Source: Pedobacter ginsenosidimutans
GTDB taxonomy: Bacteria > Bacteroidota > Bacteroidia > Sphingobacteriales > Sphingobacteriaceae
Assembly: GCF_001442625.1 (NCBI RefSeq)
Contig: NZ_LMZQ01000023.1
Span: 1-40,249, forward strand
DNA length: 40,249 bases
Direction of reading: 5' to 3'
In this document: positions 1 to 8,486 of the stretch, piece by piece
Layout: every line of letters starts with the position of its first letter
Numbering within the stretch: position 1 is the first letter of the stretch
The notes under the pieces: generated by a model
The model's input: the letters and a program-made list of their open reading frames with translations, nothing else
Databases searched by the model: none
What the model was told of the DNA's origin: nothing
Translations under genes and position numbers: made by a program

Positions 1-2691
1 GTTCTCCCAAACATTGGTTCTGTCGTACCAGTAATTTTCGCCCCATTGGCCGCCGTATGCTACAATTAAAGTGGGTGTATAGGCCACGTCAGTATTGTTC
101 CAAAGTGTGGTAACATCTTTATAAACCGGTATAACAGGAATACTATGTTCTATTCCGGTATGCCCATCGGCAACCATATTCATGTTGGTGAAAAAAGTAG
201 AGCCACCTTCAGGTACAACTTCCATATTCAACTGTCGGGCTGCTTCTAAAATTTGCTGACGTTGCTCTCTGCGTGGTTGATTGTAGGATTTAACTGAAAA
301 TGCGCCAACTGCCTTTAACCTGCGCAGATTAGCCAAAGCATCATCTAAGCTATTAATCACCACTTTAAAATCTCCGTCAGCTCCATATAAAATAGATCCT
401 GTTGAATAAACCCTTGGACCAATCATTCTACCTGCCTTAAGCATTTCGCTTTGGCTAAAAACCATTTCGGTATTGCTCGATGGATCGTGTGACGTAGTTA
501 CACCAAATGCCAAATTAGCCATATAACTCCAATCGCTCTGTGGTGTTATTCCATCGGGACTGGTACGCAAGTGTGCATGAACGTCAACAATGCCTGGCAT
601 AATGGTTTTGCCATTTACATCAATTACTTTAGCGTTAGCTGGAATAGTCACCGCATCTGCTTTTCCTATTGCAGTAATTTTATTTCCGTCGGTAATGATG
701 GTTCCGTTTTCAATTACTTCGTCGCCTTTCATCGAGATAATCCTTGCGCCTTTTAGTGCCACTATTCCATTGGGTATGTCAGACTTTAATACCAAATTGA
801 TGTCGATAGAAGAGGCTTCAGTTTTAGGTGTAGTTCCATCAAAGTTGAAAGCATTATTTACATCAACGGTAAAATATTTCGGTCCTAACGTCCAATGCAG
901 GCTTTTACTATCGGCGCTCCATTGAATATATGTTCCGCCATCTGTAGTCACTTTTGTAACCGGAATGGCTTTATTACCTGCCGATGCATCCTGTGCGGTA
1001 CCAATATTAATCATTGGTGTGATGTACACGTTAAATAATTCGTTAAATGCCACCCATTTATTATCCGGACTGATAACAAACTGATTTGCATATTGAGAAG
1101 TAAAGTGTGTTCTTTCGTTCGCTCCGTTTAAATCGATACTTTTTAACGCTTTTTTGCCATCAGCATAACTCTGGAAATAAATGCGGGTATCGGTATTGTT
1201 AAATTGCGGGCGGATTCCATTATCTAAAATCAACGTTTTTGCACCACCATTTGCTGGCATCATAAAAATACCTGTCCCGCGGCCATAGTTATAACCTAAA
1301 ACATCGTTACCACTTCCTTTTCTGAAAACGATTTTATCACCTTTTGTTGAGTATTGGGGAGAATAATAAAAACCTTTTTCATCAGTTAGCATAATGGTTT
1401 TTCCTGATTTTACATCCGTACGCTTTATTGCTCCGCGTAATTCATCACTCCAGGTGGTATAAACAATATATTTCCCATCAGGACTAAAGGCGGGTTCAAA
1501 TTCGAAATCTAATCCATTGGTTAACCTTTCTGGTGTTCCTGCTGGCAATTCTTGTTTGTATAAGTATCCTGCAGCATTAAAAACAATTATTTTTCCATCA
1601 GGCGAAGTAGTTAATTGTCTTAACATTTTGGCCGAAAACTCATTGCTGAAAACCTGTTGCTCAAAATGTAATGCCTTCTGAACGGTTTGAATCGTATTCG
1701 CCTGAAAAGGAATAGTGCTGTTGATCAATGTACCAATTTCTGTTTTTCTGATTTTTCCTTTTGCATAGAAAACGATGCTTTTACTGTCTGGAGTCCAGGC
1801 AAAATTTGGATAAACACCAAAAATAGCCCAGGTTTCCTGTTGATCGTGTGATAAATCTTCGTTTACAGGCCATTCTTCACCAGTCTTCAGGTTCTGGACA
1901 TATAAAGTAGATTTTAACCTTACACGTTTTACAAAAGCTATTAAATTTCCATCTGGAGAAACCTGCGGGCGGCAGGCACCACCTTGCTCATTAATTAATG
2001 TGCTTAGTTTTCCTGTTGTTAAATCCAGTTGACGAATGGCATAAATGGTTCCGTTAGGATCTTTACTATATTCGAAATTAGGCCCTGGGCTTACATCTTC
2101 ACTAAAGTAAACATATTTGCCATCTGGCGAAACGTTAGGTTCGCCTGCATCCTGCTGGTCGTTTTTACGTTTGGTTAACTGCACACCATCTCCGCCGTTT
2201 ATACTATACATCCACATTTCGCCAGCGCCTAAGGAGCGGCCAGCAGTAAAGTGTTTTCTGGCCACCAGGTATTCGCTATTTGGCATCCAGGTGGCATTAT
2301 TCAATAACCTGAAACTCTCTTTGGTAACCTGTTTTTTGCCGGAACCATCACGGTTCATAATCCATATGTTATCTCCACCGCTTTTATCGCTGGTGTAAGA
2401 AATGTATTTTCCGTTAGGACTAAAACGGGGTTGAACATCCCAGGCAGTACCGCCACTAATTAGTTTTGCAACTCCACCGCTAATTGGCATCACGTAGATA
2501 TCGCCAAGTAGATCAAAAGCAATTTCCTGTCCATCAGCACTTACATCAAGGTTCATCCAGGTGCCTTCATCAGTATTTAAAGTGAAGTTTTTTGTTGTGC
2601 CCTGGTATTTTTCGATATCCCATTTCTTCTCTTGGGCGTTGGAACTGAAAAATAATAGGGAAAGAGCGGATAGAAAATAGAGATGTTTCAT
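1..2691 (-). CDS. Secreted TolB-like beta-propeller / amidohydrolase fusion (partial, C-terminus outside window)
   Basis: The reading frame is open from ATG at 2691 to the left edge, giving 897 residues without a stop. It starts with a signal peptide (MKHLYFLSALSLLFFSSNAQ). Residues of about 30-640 hold repeated PD40/WD40-like blades of the form SPDGKYIxY, typical of TolB-like periplasmic propellers. An amidohydrolase (metal-dependent hydrolase) domain follows from about 650: the metal motif HAH is at H705 and H707, a candidate bridging lysine is K801 (SVKSYN), and further metal-type histidines are H844 and H849 (DGHTGIEHS). This architecture is known in Bacteroidota and is usually annotated amidohydrolase family protein; the substrate is unknown, with dipeptidase or imidazolonepropionase-like activity possible. 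It is probably periplasmic. The last part of the hydrolase domain is missing only because the window ends. Confidence 0.9.
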   Translation of the reverse strand, partial: MKHLYFLSALSLLFFSSNAQEKKWDIEKYQGTTKNFTLNTDEGTWMNLDVSADGQEIAFDLLGDIYVMPISGGVAKLISGGTAWDVQPRFSPNGKYISYTSDKSGGDNIWIMNRDGSGKKQVTKESFRLLNNATWMPNSEYLVARKHFTAGRSLGAGEMWMYSINGGDGVQLTKRKNDQQDAGEPNVSPDGKYVYFSEDVSPGPNFEYSKDPNGTIYAIRQLDLTTGKLSTLINEQGGACRPQVSPDGNLIAFVKRVRLKSTLYVQNLKTGEEWPVNEDLSHDQQETWAIFGVYPNFAWTPDSKSIVFYAKGKIRKTEIGTLINSTIPFQANTIQTVQKALHFEQQVFSNEFSAKMLRQLTTSPDGKIIVFNAAGYLYKQELPAGTPERLTNGLDFEFEPAFSPDGKYIVYTTWSDELRGAIKRTDVKSGKTIMLTDEKGFYYSPQYSTKGDKIVFRKGSGNDVLGYNYGRGTGIFMMPANGGAKTLILDNGIRPQFNNTDTRIYFQSYADGKKALKSIDLNGANERTHFTSQYANQFVISPDNKWVAFNELFNVYITPMINIGTAQDASAGNKAIPVTKVTTDGGTYIQWSADSKSLHWTLGPKYFTVDVNNAFNFDGTTPKTEASSIDINLVLKSDIPNGIVALKGARIISMKGDEVIENGTIITDGNKITAIGKADAVTIPANAKVIDVNGKTIMPGIVDVHAHLRTSPDGITPQSDWSYMANLAFGVTTSHDPSSNTEMVFSQSEMLKAGRMIGPRVYSTGSILYGADGDFKVVINSLDDALANLRRLKAVGAFSVKSYNQPRREQRQQILEAARQLNMEVVPEGGSTFFTNMNMVADGHTGIEHSIPVIPVYKDVTTLWNNTDVAYTPTLIVAYGGQWGENYWYDRTNVWEN

Positions 2692-2742
2692 CAAATTTTT
2701 GATTAATTGTGGCGCAATTTAGCAATATCAACAGCTTTTTTA

Positions 2743-2750
2743 TAGTTTTG
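2743..2750 (+). promoter_or_regulatory. Bacteroidota -7 promoter element before recQ
   Basis: TAGTTTTG fits the Bacteroidota -7 consensus TAnnTTTG exactly. It lies 13 bases before the recQ ATG, so the leader would be very short. No clear -33 TTG is visible at the expected distance. Confidence 0.45.
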
Positions 2751-2763
2751 ATACCGCCGATTT

Positions 2764-4656
2764 ATGACAGCAATAGAGATTTTACAAAAATATTGGGGAC
2801 ATCAAGCTTTTAGGCCTTTACAGGAAGATATTATTTCCTCGGTTTTGGAAGGAAAAGACAGTTTAGCCTTACTACCTACAGGGGGAGGTAAATCGATCTG
2901 TTTTCAGGTTCCCGCTTTGGTTAAGGAAGGGATTTGTATTGTTGTTTCACCGTTAATTGCCCTGATGAAGGATCAGGTAGAGAACCTGAAATCGAAAGGG
3001 ATTGAAGCCATTGCCATTTATGCAGGGATGGGCAAACGTGAAATCGATATCTCGCTGGATAACTGTATTTATGGAAAAATCAAATTCCTTTATCTATCCC
3101 CGGAGCGTTTATTGTCTGATTTAGTGCGTGTTCGAATTTCGTACATGAACGTAAATTTAATTGCTGTAGATGAAGCGCATTGCATTTCGCAATGGGGTTA
3201 CGATTTTCGTCCGCCATACCAACAAATCGCCAAACTCCGCGAAATCCTTCCAGATGTTCCGGTTTTGGCACTTACTGCATCTGCTACTGAGTTTGTGCGG
3301 AAAGATATTGTAGAGAAGCTTGAAATGAAAGACCCACAGGTTTTTGTTAAAAGTTTTGCGAGAGATAATTTAAGCTATGTGGTTTTCGGCAATGAAGATA
3401 AATACAAAAAGCTGATCGATATTTGCCAGAAGGTAAAAGGCACAGGTTTAGTTTATGTACGTAACCGCAGGGAAACCGCCGAGGTTGCTAATTTTATCAA
3501 TAGGAATCAGATTAAATCCGATTTTTACCATGCCGGATTAGAACGGGATGTACGTTTCTTAAAACAAGAAGAGTGGAAAAATAACAAAACCCGGATTATG
3601 GTGGCTACAAATGCTTTCGGGATGGGGATTGATAAGGCAGATGTTCGTTTTGTGGTGCATTTAGATTTGCCCGAAAGTTTAGAAGCATATTATCAGGAAG
3701 CAGGTAGGGCAGGACGTGATGAAAAACGAAGTTATGCGGTTCTTCTAGCTAATCAATCTGACATTCTGGGCTTAGAATCCAGGTATCTCGATAGTTTTCC
3801 TACTCCAGACGAGATCAGAAAGACCTATCACTACCTCGGCAATTATTTTCAATTGGCATTTGGTGCAGGCGAAGGTTTAACTTTTACTTTTGATATAGCT
3901 GATTTCTGCAAACGTTTTAATATTAGTGTTTTAAAAACAATTTCTGCTTTGAAGTTTTTAGAACACGATGGCTACCTCACCTTATCAGAAAGTGTTTTTC
4001 TACCTTCGAGGATGATGTTTATCGCCAGTCATGAAGATATTTACCGTTTCCAGATTGAAAACAAAGCTTACGATGGTATTATAAAGACCATCCTGCGTTC
4101 GCATGGTGGCGCTTTCGACGGTTTTGTTAAGATTAATGAAGCCGATTTAGCTAAGAAAACAGGATTGTCGTATAAAGAAATTATCGCACTGCTTAATAAA
4201 TTGCAGACCATCGAGTTACTTACTTACACCCAGCAAACCGATCAGCCGCAATTGCAATACATTAGACCGAGGGTTGATATGGATCATTTTGATCTGGATG
4301 TGAAATACCTGGAGCTGAGAAAGGAAATCTTACACAAACAGATCAACGCGGTGGTGGCTTATGCTTCATCAAATTTGTGCAGGAGTATTCAGCTACTTCA
4401 TTATTTCGACGAACATCATGCTACAAAATGTGGTGTATGCGATGTTTGTCTGGCTGAAAAAAGAGCCGAAAATCAGAGTCAGATGGAAGAGGAAATTGAA
4501 TTTGAGATCGTTTCTTTACTGCAACAACAACCTTTAAGTCTTGATGATCTGGTTACAAATATTAAAAATGGCGCAGAAGCCGAAAGGATTGATGCCATAA
4601 GAGAATTATTAGATGCAGGTAAGATTAAAACTGATGGGAAGAAGTATTATATTTAA
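2764..4656 (+). CDS. recQ: ATP-dependent DNA helicase RecQ
   Basis: A 630-residue superfamily 2 helicase that unwinds DNA 3'-5' in recombination and repair. Visible motifs are Walker A LLPTGGGKS (36-44), the DEAH box (136-139) followed by CISQWGYDFRP, and motif VI AGRAGRDE. The RecQ zinc-binding module has cysteines at C539, C556, C559 and C562. The C-terminus (about 570-630) resembles a short winged-helix segment ending in GKKYYI. I do not see a canonical HRDC domain. The length is normal for a RecQ of about 600-730 residues. Bacteroidota often carry more than one RecQ paralogue, so this may be the shorter form. It is transcribed divergently from the amidohydrolase gene. Confidence 0.95.
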   Translation: MTAIEILQKYWGHQAFRPLQEDIISSVLEGKDSLALLPTGGGKSICFQVPALVKEGICIVVSPLIALMKDQVENLKSKGIEAIAIYAGMGKREIDISLDNCIYGKIKFLYLSPERLLSDLVRVRISYMNVNLIAVDEAHCISQWGYDFRPPYQQIAKLREILPDVPVLALTASATEFVRKDIVEKLEMKDPQVFVKSFARDNLSYVVFGNEDKYKKLIDICQKVKGTGLVYVRNRRETAEVANFINRNQIKSDFYHAGLERDVRFLKQEEWKNNKTRIMVATNAFGMGIDKADVRFVVHLDLPESLEAYYQEAGRAGRDEKRSYAVLLANQSDILGLESRYLDSFPTPDEIRKTYHYLGNYFQLAFGAGEGLTFTFDIADFCKRFNISVLKTISALKFLEHDGYLTLSESVFLPSRMMFIASHEDIYRFQIENKAYDGIIKTILRSHGGAFDGFVKINEADLAKKTGLSYKEIIALLNKLQTIELLTYTQQTDQPQLQYIRPRVDMDHFDLDVKYLELRKEILHKQINAVVAYASSNLCRSIQLLHYFDEHHATKCGVCDVCLAEKRAENQSQMEEEIEFEIVSLLQQQPLSLDDLVTNIKNGAEAERIDAIRELLDAGKIKTDGKKYYI

Positions 4657-4660
4657 ATGT

Positions 4661-4691
4661 GAGATTTGAGATTTGAGATTTGAGATTTGAG
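4661..4691. repeat. GAGATTT heptamer microsatellite
   Basis: Four perfect tandem copies of GAGATTT (4661-4688) plus a partial fifth begin just after the recQ stop codon. The copy number could vary by slippage. No function is visible. Confidence 0.8.
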
Positions 4692-4721
4692 AAAATGCCA
4701 ATCAAGTTACCAATAAAATAT

Positions 4722-4729
4722 TAGTTTTG
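4722..4729 (+). promoter_or_regulatory. Bacteroidota -7 promoter element before the MFS gene
   Basis: TAGTTTTG matches TAnnTTTG and is 57 bases before the ATG at 4787. It is the same octamer as the one before recQ. No convincing -33 element was found. Confidence 0.4.
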
Positions 4730-4786
4730 TAGTCAATCAGTACAATCCAAAAATCTGTGTAATCATCCGCGAAGCGAAAAAACTAA

Positions 4787-6094
4787 ATGATAGCAAAAAA
4801 CAATAAGAAAACCATCCGTTCGTGGGCATTCTTCGATTGGGCAAACTCTGCCTATAACCTGGTCATCACTTCTACAATTTTTCCAGCTTATTATACTATT
4901 ATTACCACTACTAAAGAGCATGGTGATAAAGTGGAGTTCTTTGGCCGGACCTTTGTAAATACCTCGCTTTCCAATTATGCCCTATCATTTGCTTATCTGA
5001 TTATGGCCTTTGCTTTGCCAATGCTTTCATCCATTGCGGATAGAAGGGGAAATAAGAAGTCGTTTATGAAATTCTTTACCTATGTGGGTGGAGCGGCCTG
5101 TATCGGTTTATATTTCTTTAAATTAGATACGCTCGAAATGAGTATCATTTTGTTTGCATTAGCAGCAATGGGTTATATCGGTGGAGTATTGTTCAGTAAT
5201 TCGTACCTGCCAGAAATCGCGACAGAAGAACATCAGGACCGCGTGAGTGCACAGGGTTTTTCGTATGGGTACATTGGCTCAGTTTTACTTCAACTGATTT
5301 GTTTCCTGTTTGTGCTAAAACCGGAATGGTTTGGTATTACTGATGCTTCATTTCCGCCAAGGTTATCTTTTTTATTAGTTGGCGTATGGTGGATAGGTTT
5401 CTCACAGATTCCTTTTTCAGCACTTCCGAACGGAACACCTCAGCACGATAAAGTAAAAACGAATATCCTTAAAGATGGCTTTAGCGAATTATCGAAAGTT
5501 TGGGCGCAGGTTAAACAAATGAGGGTTTTAAAAGGATTTTTAGTTTCTTTCTTTTTCTACTCTATGGGCGTACAAACCATTATGCTTGCTGCTGCTGGTT
5601 TCGCTGAAAAAACGTTAAAACTAGGGACGGCAAAACTTATTGCGGTGATATTGATCATCCAGCTTGTGGCTATTCCTGGTGCCATGCTCATGTCGTATTT
5701 AGCTAAAAAAATAGGGAATATAAACGTATTGATTATGGTAGTTGTAGTATGGATAGGCTGTTGTGTTTTTGGTTATTACATCACTAGCGAATACCAGTTT
5801 TATTCGTTGGCGGCCATTGTAGGCTTAATTATGGGCGGAATTCAATCTCTATCACGCTCTACCTATTCTAAATATTTACCGGTTGATACAAAAGATAGCA
5901 CCTCATTTTTCAGTTTTTATGATGTAACAGAAAAACTGGCTATTGTAATCGGTCTTTTCAGTTTTGCTTACATTGAAGATTTAACCGGAAATATTCGCTA
6001 CTCTATTATCGCTTTGGCATCATTTTTTATTGTTGGATTAGTTCTTTTAGTGCTTCTAAGAAAAAACGAACATAAAGAATCGCTAAAATTGTAA
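4787..6094 (+). CDS. MFS transporter, UMF1 family
   Basis: A 435-residue polytopic inner-membrane protein of about 12 hydrophobic segments. The N-terminus SWAFFDWANSAYNLV is the hallmark of the UMF1/Atg22-like branch of the major facilitator superfamily, and SSIADRRGNKK between helices 2 and 3 corresponds to the MFS loop motif. Family members are presumed solute exporters or permeases, and the substrate cannot be read from sequence. It is followed 22 bases later by the LutA-like gene, so the two may be co-transcribed, but that does not by itself identify lactate or another organic acid as the substrate. Confidence 0.88.
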   Translation: MIAKNNKKTIRSWAFFDWANSAYNLVITSTIFPAYYTIITTTKEHGDKVEFFGRTFVNTSLSNYALSFAYLIMAFALPMLSSIADRRGNKKSFMKFFTYVGGAACIGLYFFKLDTLEMSIILFALAAMGYIGGVLFSNSYLPEIATEEHQDRVSAQGFSYGYIGSVLLQLICFLFVLKPEWFGITDASFPPRLSFLLVGVWWIGFSQIPFSALPNGTPQHDKVKTNILKDGFSELSKVWAQVKQMRVLKGFLVSFFFYSMGVQTIMLAAAGFAEKTLKLGTAKLIAVILIIQLVAIPGAMLMSYLAKKIGNINVLIMVVVVWIGCCVFGYYITSEYQFYSLAAIVGLIMGGIQSLSRSTYSKYLPVDTKDSTSFFSFYDVTEKLAIVIGLFSFAYIEDLTGNIRYSIIALASFFIVGLVLLVLLRKNEHKESLKL

Positions 6095-6116
6095 GTTTGC
6101 AGTCGTTAAGAATATT

Positions 6117-6854
6117 ATGAAAGTAGAATTATTTGTGCCTTGTTTTGTAGATCAGCTCTATCCAGAAACCGCTTTTAATACTTTAAGGTTATTAGAAAAA
6201 TCGGGATGTGAGGTAACCTACAATTCAAAACAAACCTGTTGTGGGCAACCTGCGTATAATGCAGGTTATTGGGATGAGGCAAAGGAAGTAGGTACAAAAT
6301 TTTTGAACGATTTTACCGAAAATACCTACGTGGTGGCACCGTCGGCATCATGCGTAGGCATGGTGAAAGGTGGGTTTAACGATCTGTTTACCAATACTAT
6401 TGTGCACAACAAATGCCGGAGTTTGCAATCGAATATATGGGAGCTTTCTGATTTTCTGGTAAACGTAGCCAAAAGAGATTATTTCGGAGCCGAGTTAGAA
6501 GGAAAAGCTGTTTACCACGATTCGTGTAGCGCCTTACGCGAATGTAAAATCAAAGATGAACCTCGCCAGTTGCTTTCGAAAGTACACGGTTTGGAAATGA
6601 TCGAAATGGAAGATACCGATATGTGCTGTGGCTTTGGCGGAACTTTCGCGGTTAAATTCGATGCTATTTCATCTGCAATGGCAGAGCAGAAAGTTAATCA
6701 TGCGCTCGCACAACAGGCAGATTACATCATTTCGACCGATTTATCGTGTCTTTTACACCTTCAAGGGTATATTGAGAAAAATAATCTGCCTATTAAAACT
6801 ATGCACATTGCCGACGTGCTTTGTAATGGCTGGCTAGAAAGTACAGAATATTAA
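6117..6854 (+). CDS. lutA: (Fe-S)-binding CCG-domain protein, LutA/YkgE-like
   Basis: A 245-residue cytoplasmic protein with two cysteine-rich CCG domains. The first has C9 (VPCF) and C41-C42 (QTCCGQPAYNAG); the second has C137 (YHDSCSALRE) and C170-C171 (DMCCGFGG). This duplicated arrangement and length match LutA/YkgE, the small subunit of the LutABC L-lactate utilisation complex, related to the CCG subunits of GlpC and heterodisulfide reductase. LutB and LutC are not neighbours: the gene stands after an MFS permease and before a repeat island. The partner proteins must be elsewhere, or this is another CCG-type redox protein, so the symbol is given by family resemblance. Confidence 0.8.
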   Translation: MKVELFVPCFVDQLYPETAFNTLRLLEKSGCEVTYNSKQTCCGQPAYNAGYWDEAKEVGTKFLNDFTENTYVVAPSASCVGMVKGGFNDLFTNTIVHNKCRSLQSNIWELSDFLVNVAKRDYFGAELEGKAVYHDSCSALRECKIKDEPRQLLSKVHGLEMIEMEDTDMCCGFGGTFAVKFDAISSAMAEQKVNHALAQQADYIISTDLSCLLHLQGYIEKNNLPIKTMHIADVLCNGWLESTEY

Positions 6855-6874
6855 CCCCCAGCCCCTAAGGGGGG
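6855..6874. repeat. C-rich/G-rich short hairpin after lutA-like stop
   Basis: Directly after the stop codon, CCCC-TAA-GGGG forms a short hairpin flanked by further C and G runs. It resembles short G/C-rich REP-like elements seen between Bacteroidota genes, and it has no T-run, so it is not a classical terminator. Confidence 0.55.
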
Positions 6875-6888
6875 AAGCATGAGATACT

Positions 6889-6921
6889 AAACCTATCAGG
6901 TTTTCGAAACCTGATAGGTTT
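6889..6921. repeat. Perfect 15-bp inverted repeat, 3-nt loop
   Basis: The arms are AAACCTATCAGGTTT (6889-6903) and its exact reverse complement (6907-6921), with loop TCG. A stem this perfect suggests a dispersed intergenic hairpin or an attenuating structure for the upstream operon. Confidence 0.8.
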
Positions 6922-6935
6922 GAATCTTATTCCAT

Positions 6936-6999
6936 GGTCTGTGTCCTCACAGATCATCATTGTCATAGTCGAAAATTTCGGTCTGTGAGGACACAGACC
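6936..6999. repeat. Perfect 18-bp inverted repeat, 28-nt loop
   Basis: Left arm GGTCTGTGTCCTCACAGA (6936-6953) has its exact reverse complement at 6982-6999. It is GC-richer than its surroundings and unlike a Rho-independent terminator (no T-tract, long loop). Confidence 0.8.
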
Positions 7000-7108
7000 G
7001 AGGAGAGTGACAGGACAGCTAAATGCATAAATGTCCCGAATTAAATCTGCGAGGTTTTCTTTTAAAAGAACCACAGTTTTTTGTTAAATAAACCTGACCG
7101 CCAGCGTT

Positions 7109-7158
7109 ATCCCGATTTAATGATCAATTTAAAATTAAACGGTCCATTCTATCGGGAT
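7109..7158. repeat. 8-bp inverted repeat ATCCCGAT / ATCGGGAT
   Basis: Short arms at 7109-7116 and 7151-7158. The same pentamer appears in the rplT terminator stem, so this may be a degraded hairpin, or chance. Confidence 0.35.
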
Positions 7159-7320
7159 TAAGCAGAGGGCAGGACTACCGTAACCTAAGAACCACTGCAA
7201 TTGCTTTTCAAAAAAAAAATCAATTGTAAAGAATAAATTACATCTGCCTTTAAAGACTCATTAAGCCAATCCACTATTGATTTTAACACAATTTAACACG
7301 TTTTACATTACAATCTACAA

Positions 7321-7328
7321 TATCTTTG
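7321..7328 (+). promoter_or_regulatory. Bacteroidota -7 promoter element
   Basis: TATCTTTG fits TAnnTTTG exactly, 49 bases before the ATG at 7377. It overlaps the TTG at 7326 that would give a longer reading frame, which argues against that upstream start. Confidence 0.6.
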
Positions 7329-7376
7329 TTAAACCTTTTTAAGGCTTTCTTATCTAACAGACAAAACAAAATCGTA

Positions 7377-8276
7377 ATGAAAAAAATAATCTTCGCTTTA
7401 CTGGGAGTTTTATCAATTGCATCAATTGCAGATGCGCAGCAGAAAAAAACTTCAGGAGCCATACAATTTGAAAATATTATCGACCCGGCAGCTATGGCTT
7501 CGGCAAGTGGTATCCAGCTAACCGATCAGATGAAAGCCAGAATGCCCTCATCTAGCAAAAGCAACTTCGAGTTGTTATTTACAGCTACAAATGCAAGTTA
7601 TATGCCAGTTGAAGAAACTGAAGACAGTAACGGAGCAGGTGGTGGCGGTGGCGGCATGGGTCGTATGATGATGCGTTTTGGTGGTGGCGGTGGTAACAGA
7701 GAATACTACTATACCTTTGCAGATAAAGGACTTACTGAGGTTTTCGATCTGAACGATACCACTTATTACATGCCGAGTAAATTAACTTTATCTACTTCTG
7801 GACCGATAGGTTCTATGAGAGTAGGCGGTAGAAATCCTAATGATACGACTACAGCAAAACCAGCTCCGGCACCAACAATCGAAGTGGTTAAAACAGATTC
7901 TACTAAACAGATTATCGGTTTTACCTGTCACCAGGCGATTATAAGATCTACAAGGGCTATCAAAATCTTGGATATGGATAAAAACGTAGTAGAAGAAACC
8001 AAAATCTGGTATACAAAAGATTTAGGCTTCGATTTTTCTCCGAACCCCAATATGTGGACAGAAGGTGCAGTTTTAGCGATCGAAGGCAGAGGTAATAGCT
8101 CAATTGCCAAAAGCATCGAGTATAGAAATGTGAGCGCAAAAGATGTAACTGCGCCTAAAAAGGCAAAACTGATCACTCCTGAAGAGTATAAAACTAAAAT
8201 GGAGAACATGATGAAACGTTTTAGGCAGAACAGACCTGGAGGCGGTGGTCAGATCAGATCATTTGGTATGAATTAA
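7377..8276 (+). CDS. GLPGLI-like / DUF4412-type secreted protein
   Basis: A 299-residue exported protein. ATG at 7377 gives a clean signal peptide (MKKIIFALLGVLSIASIADA, then QQ); the frame extends 17 codons upstream to a TTG, but that overlaps the promoter and lacks a signal sequence. The core IIGFTCHQAIIRST, IWYTKDLGFDFSPNP and GAVLAIEG follows the pattern of the Bacteroidota GLPGLI family (a buried strand, an acquired-Cys strand, then YT..I...GP). Two glycine-rich stretches interrupt the N-terminal half (about residues 92-107 and the next Met/Gly run), and the C-terminus is Arg/Gly-rich. The function is unknown; GLPGLI genes often sit beside TonB-dependent receptors, but there is none here. 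Confidence 0.6.
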   Translation: MKKIIFALLGVLSIASIADAQQKKTSGAIQFENIIDPAAMASASGIQLTDQMKARMPSSSKSNFELLFTATNASYMPVEETEDSNGAGGGGGGMGRMMMRFGGGGGNREYYYTFADKGLTEVFDLNDTTYYMPSKLTLSTSGPIGSMRVGGRNPNDTTTAKPAPAPTIEVVKTDSTKQIIGFTCHQAIIRSTRAIKILDMDKNVVEETKIWYTKDLGFDFSPNPNMWTEGAVLAIEGRGNSSIAKSIEYRNVSAKDVTAPKKAKLITPEEYKTKMENMMKRFRQNRPGGGGQIRSFGMN

Positions 8277-8290
8277 TTCAGTTCGTTGCC

Positions 8291-8338
8291 AGACATCCGA
8301 AGTTTGGACACAGGCCAATGCCCAAACTTCGGATGTCT
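8291..8338. repeat. Perfect 17-bp inverted repeat, 14-nt loop (possible terminator)
   Basis: Arms AGACATCCGAAGTTTGG (8291-8307) and the exact reverse complement (8322-8338), 15 bases after the GLPGLI-like stop and followed by only TTT. It may help end transcription or may be a repeat element. Confidence 0.6.
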
Positions 8339-8369
8339 TTACATAAATTACCACCATAATAATTCTATC

Positions 8370-8402
8370 AGCCCTGAAAGTATAGGCATTCAGGGCTTTT
8401 TT
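8370..8402 (+). terminator. Rho-independent terminator
   Basis: AGCCCTGAA (8370-8378) pairs with TTCAGGGCT (8389-8397), loop of 10, followed by T6. It ends the 7377 gene and shows that the acyltransferase gene must start downstream. Confidence 0.8.
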
Positions 8403-8432
8403 GTATCATTTTTGAAAAGGTTGGCTTTAGTT

Positions 8433-8463
8433 TTTGCATCTAAATTGAGAATAACTATTATTG
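8433..8463 (+). promoter_or_regulatory. Candidate promoter for the acyltransferase gene
   Basis: TTTG at 8433-8436 is separated by 19 bases from TATTATTG at 8456-8463, one mismatch from TAnnTTTG. The spacing is that of the Bacteroidota sigma factor. Transcription would begin near 8470, just before the GTG at 8487. Confidence 0.45.
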
Positions 8464-8486
8464 GGGTTAAATCTAACCTAGCCAAA

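Larger units (their letters stand above)
6855..7376. other. Gene-free stretch with a cluster of inverted repeats
   Basis: No credible gene lies here. The first 310 bases carry four successive inverted repeats, listed separately. The rest, 7160-7320, is AT-rich with an A9 run near 7210 and leads into the promoter at 7321. Confidence 0.75.

Noticed and set aside
571..925. Open frames on the + strand opposite the amidohydrolase gene
   Set aside because: They are antisense to a long frame with clear family motifs and show no signal or domain of their own.
7326..7376. Upstream TTG start extending the GLPGLI-like protein
   Set aside because: The TTG overlaps the -7 promoter element, and the ATG at 7377 gives the signal peptide.
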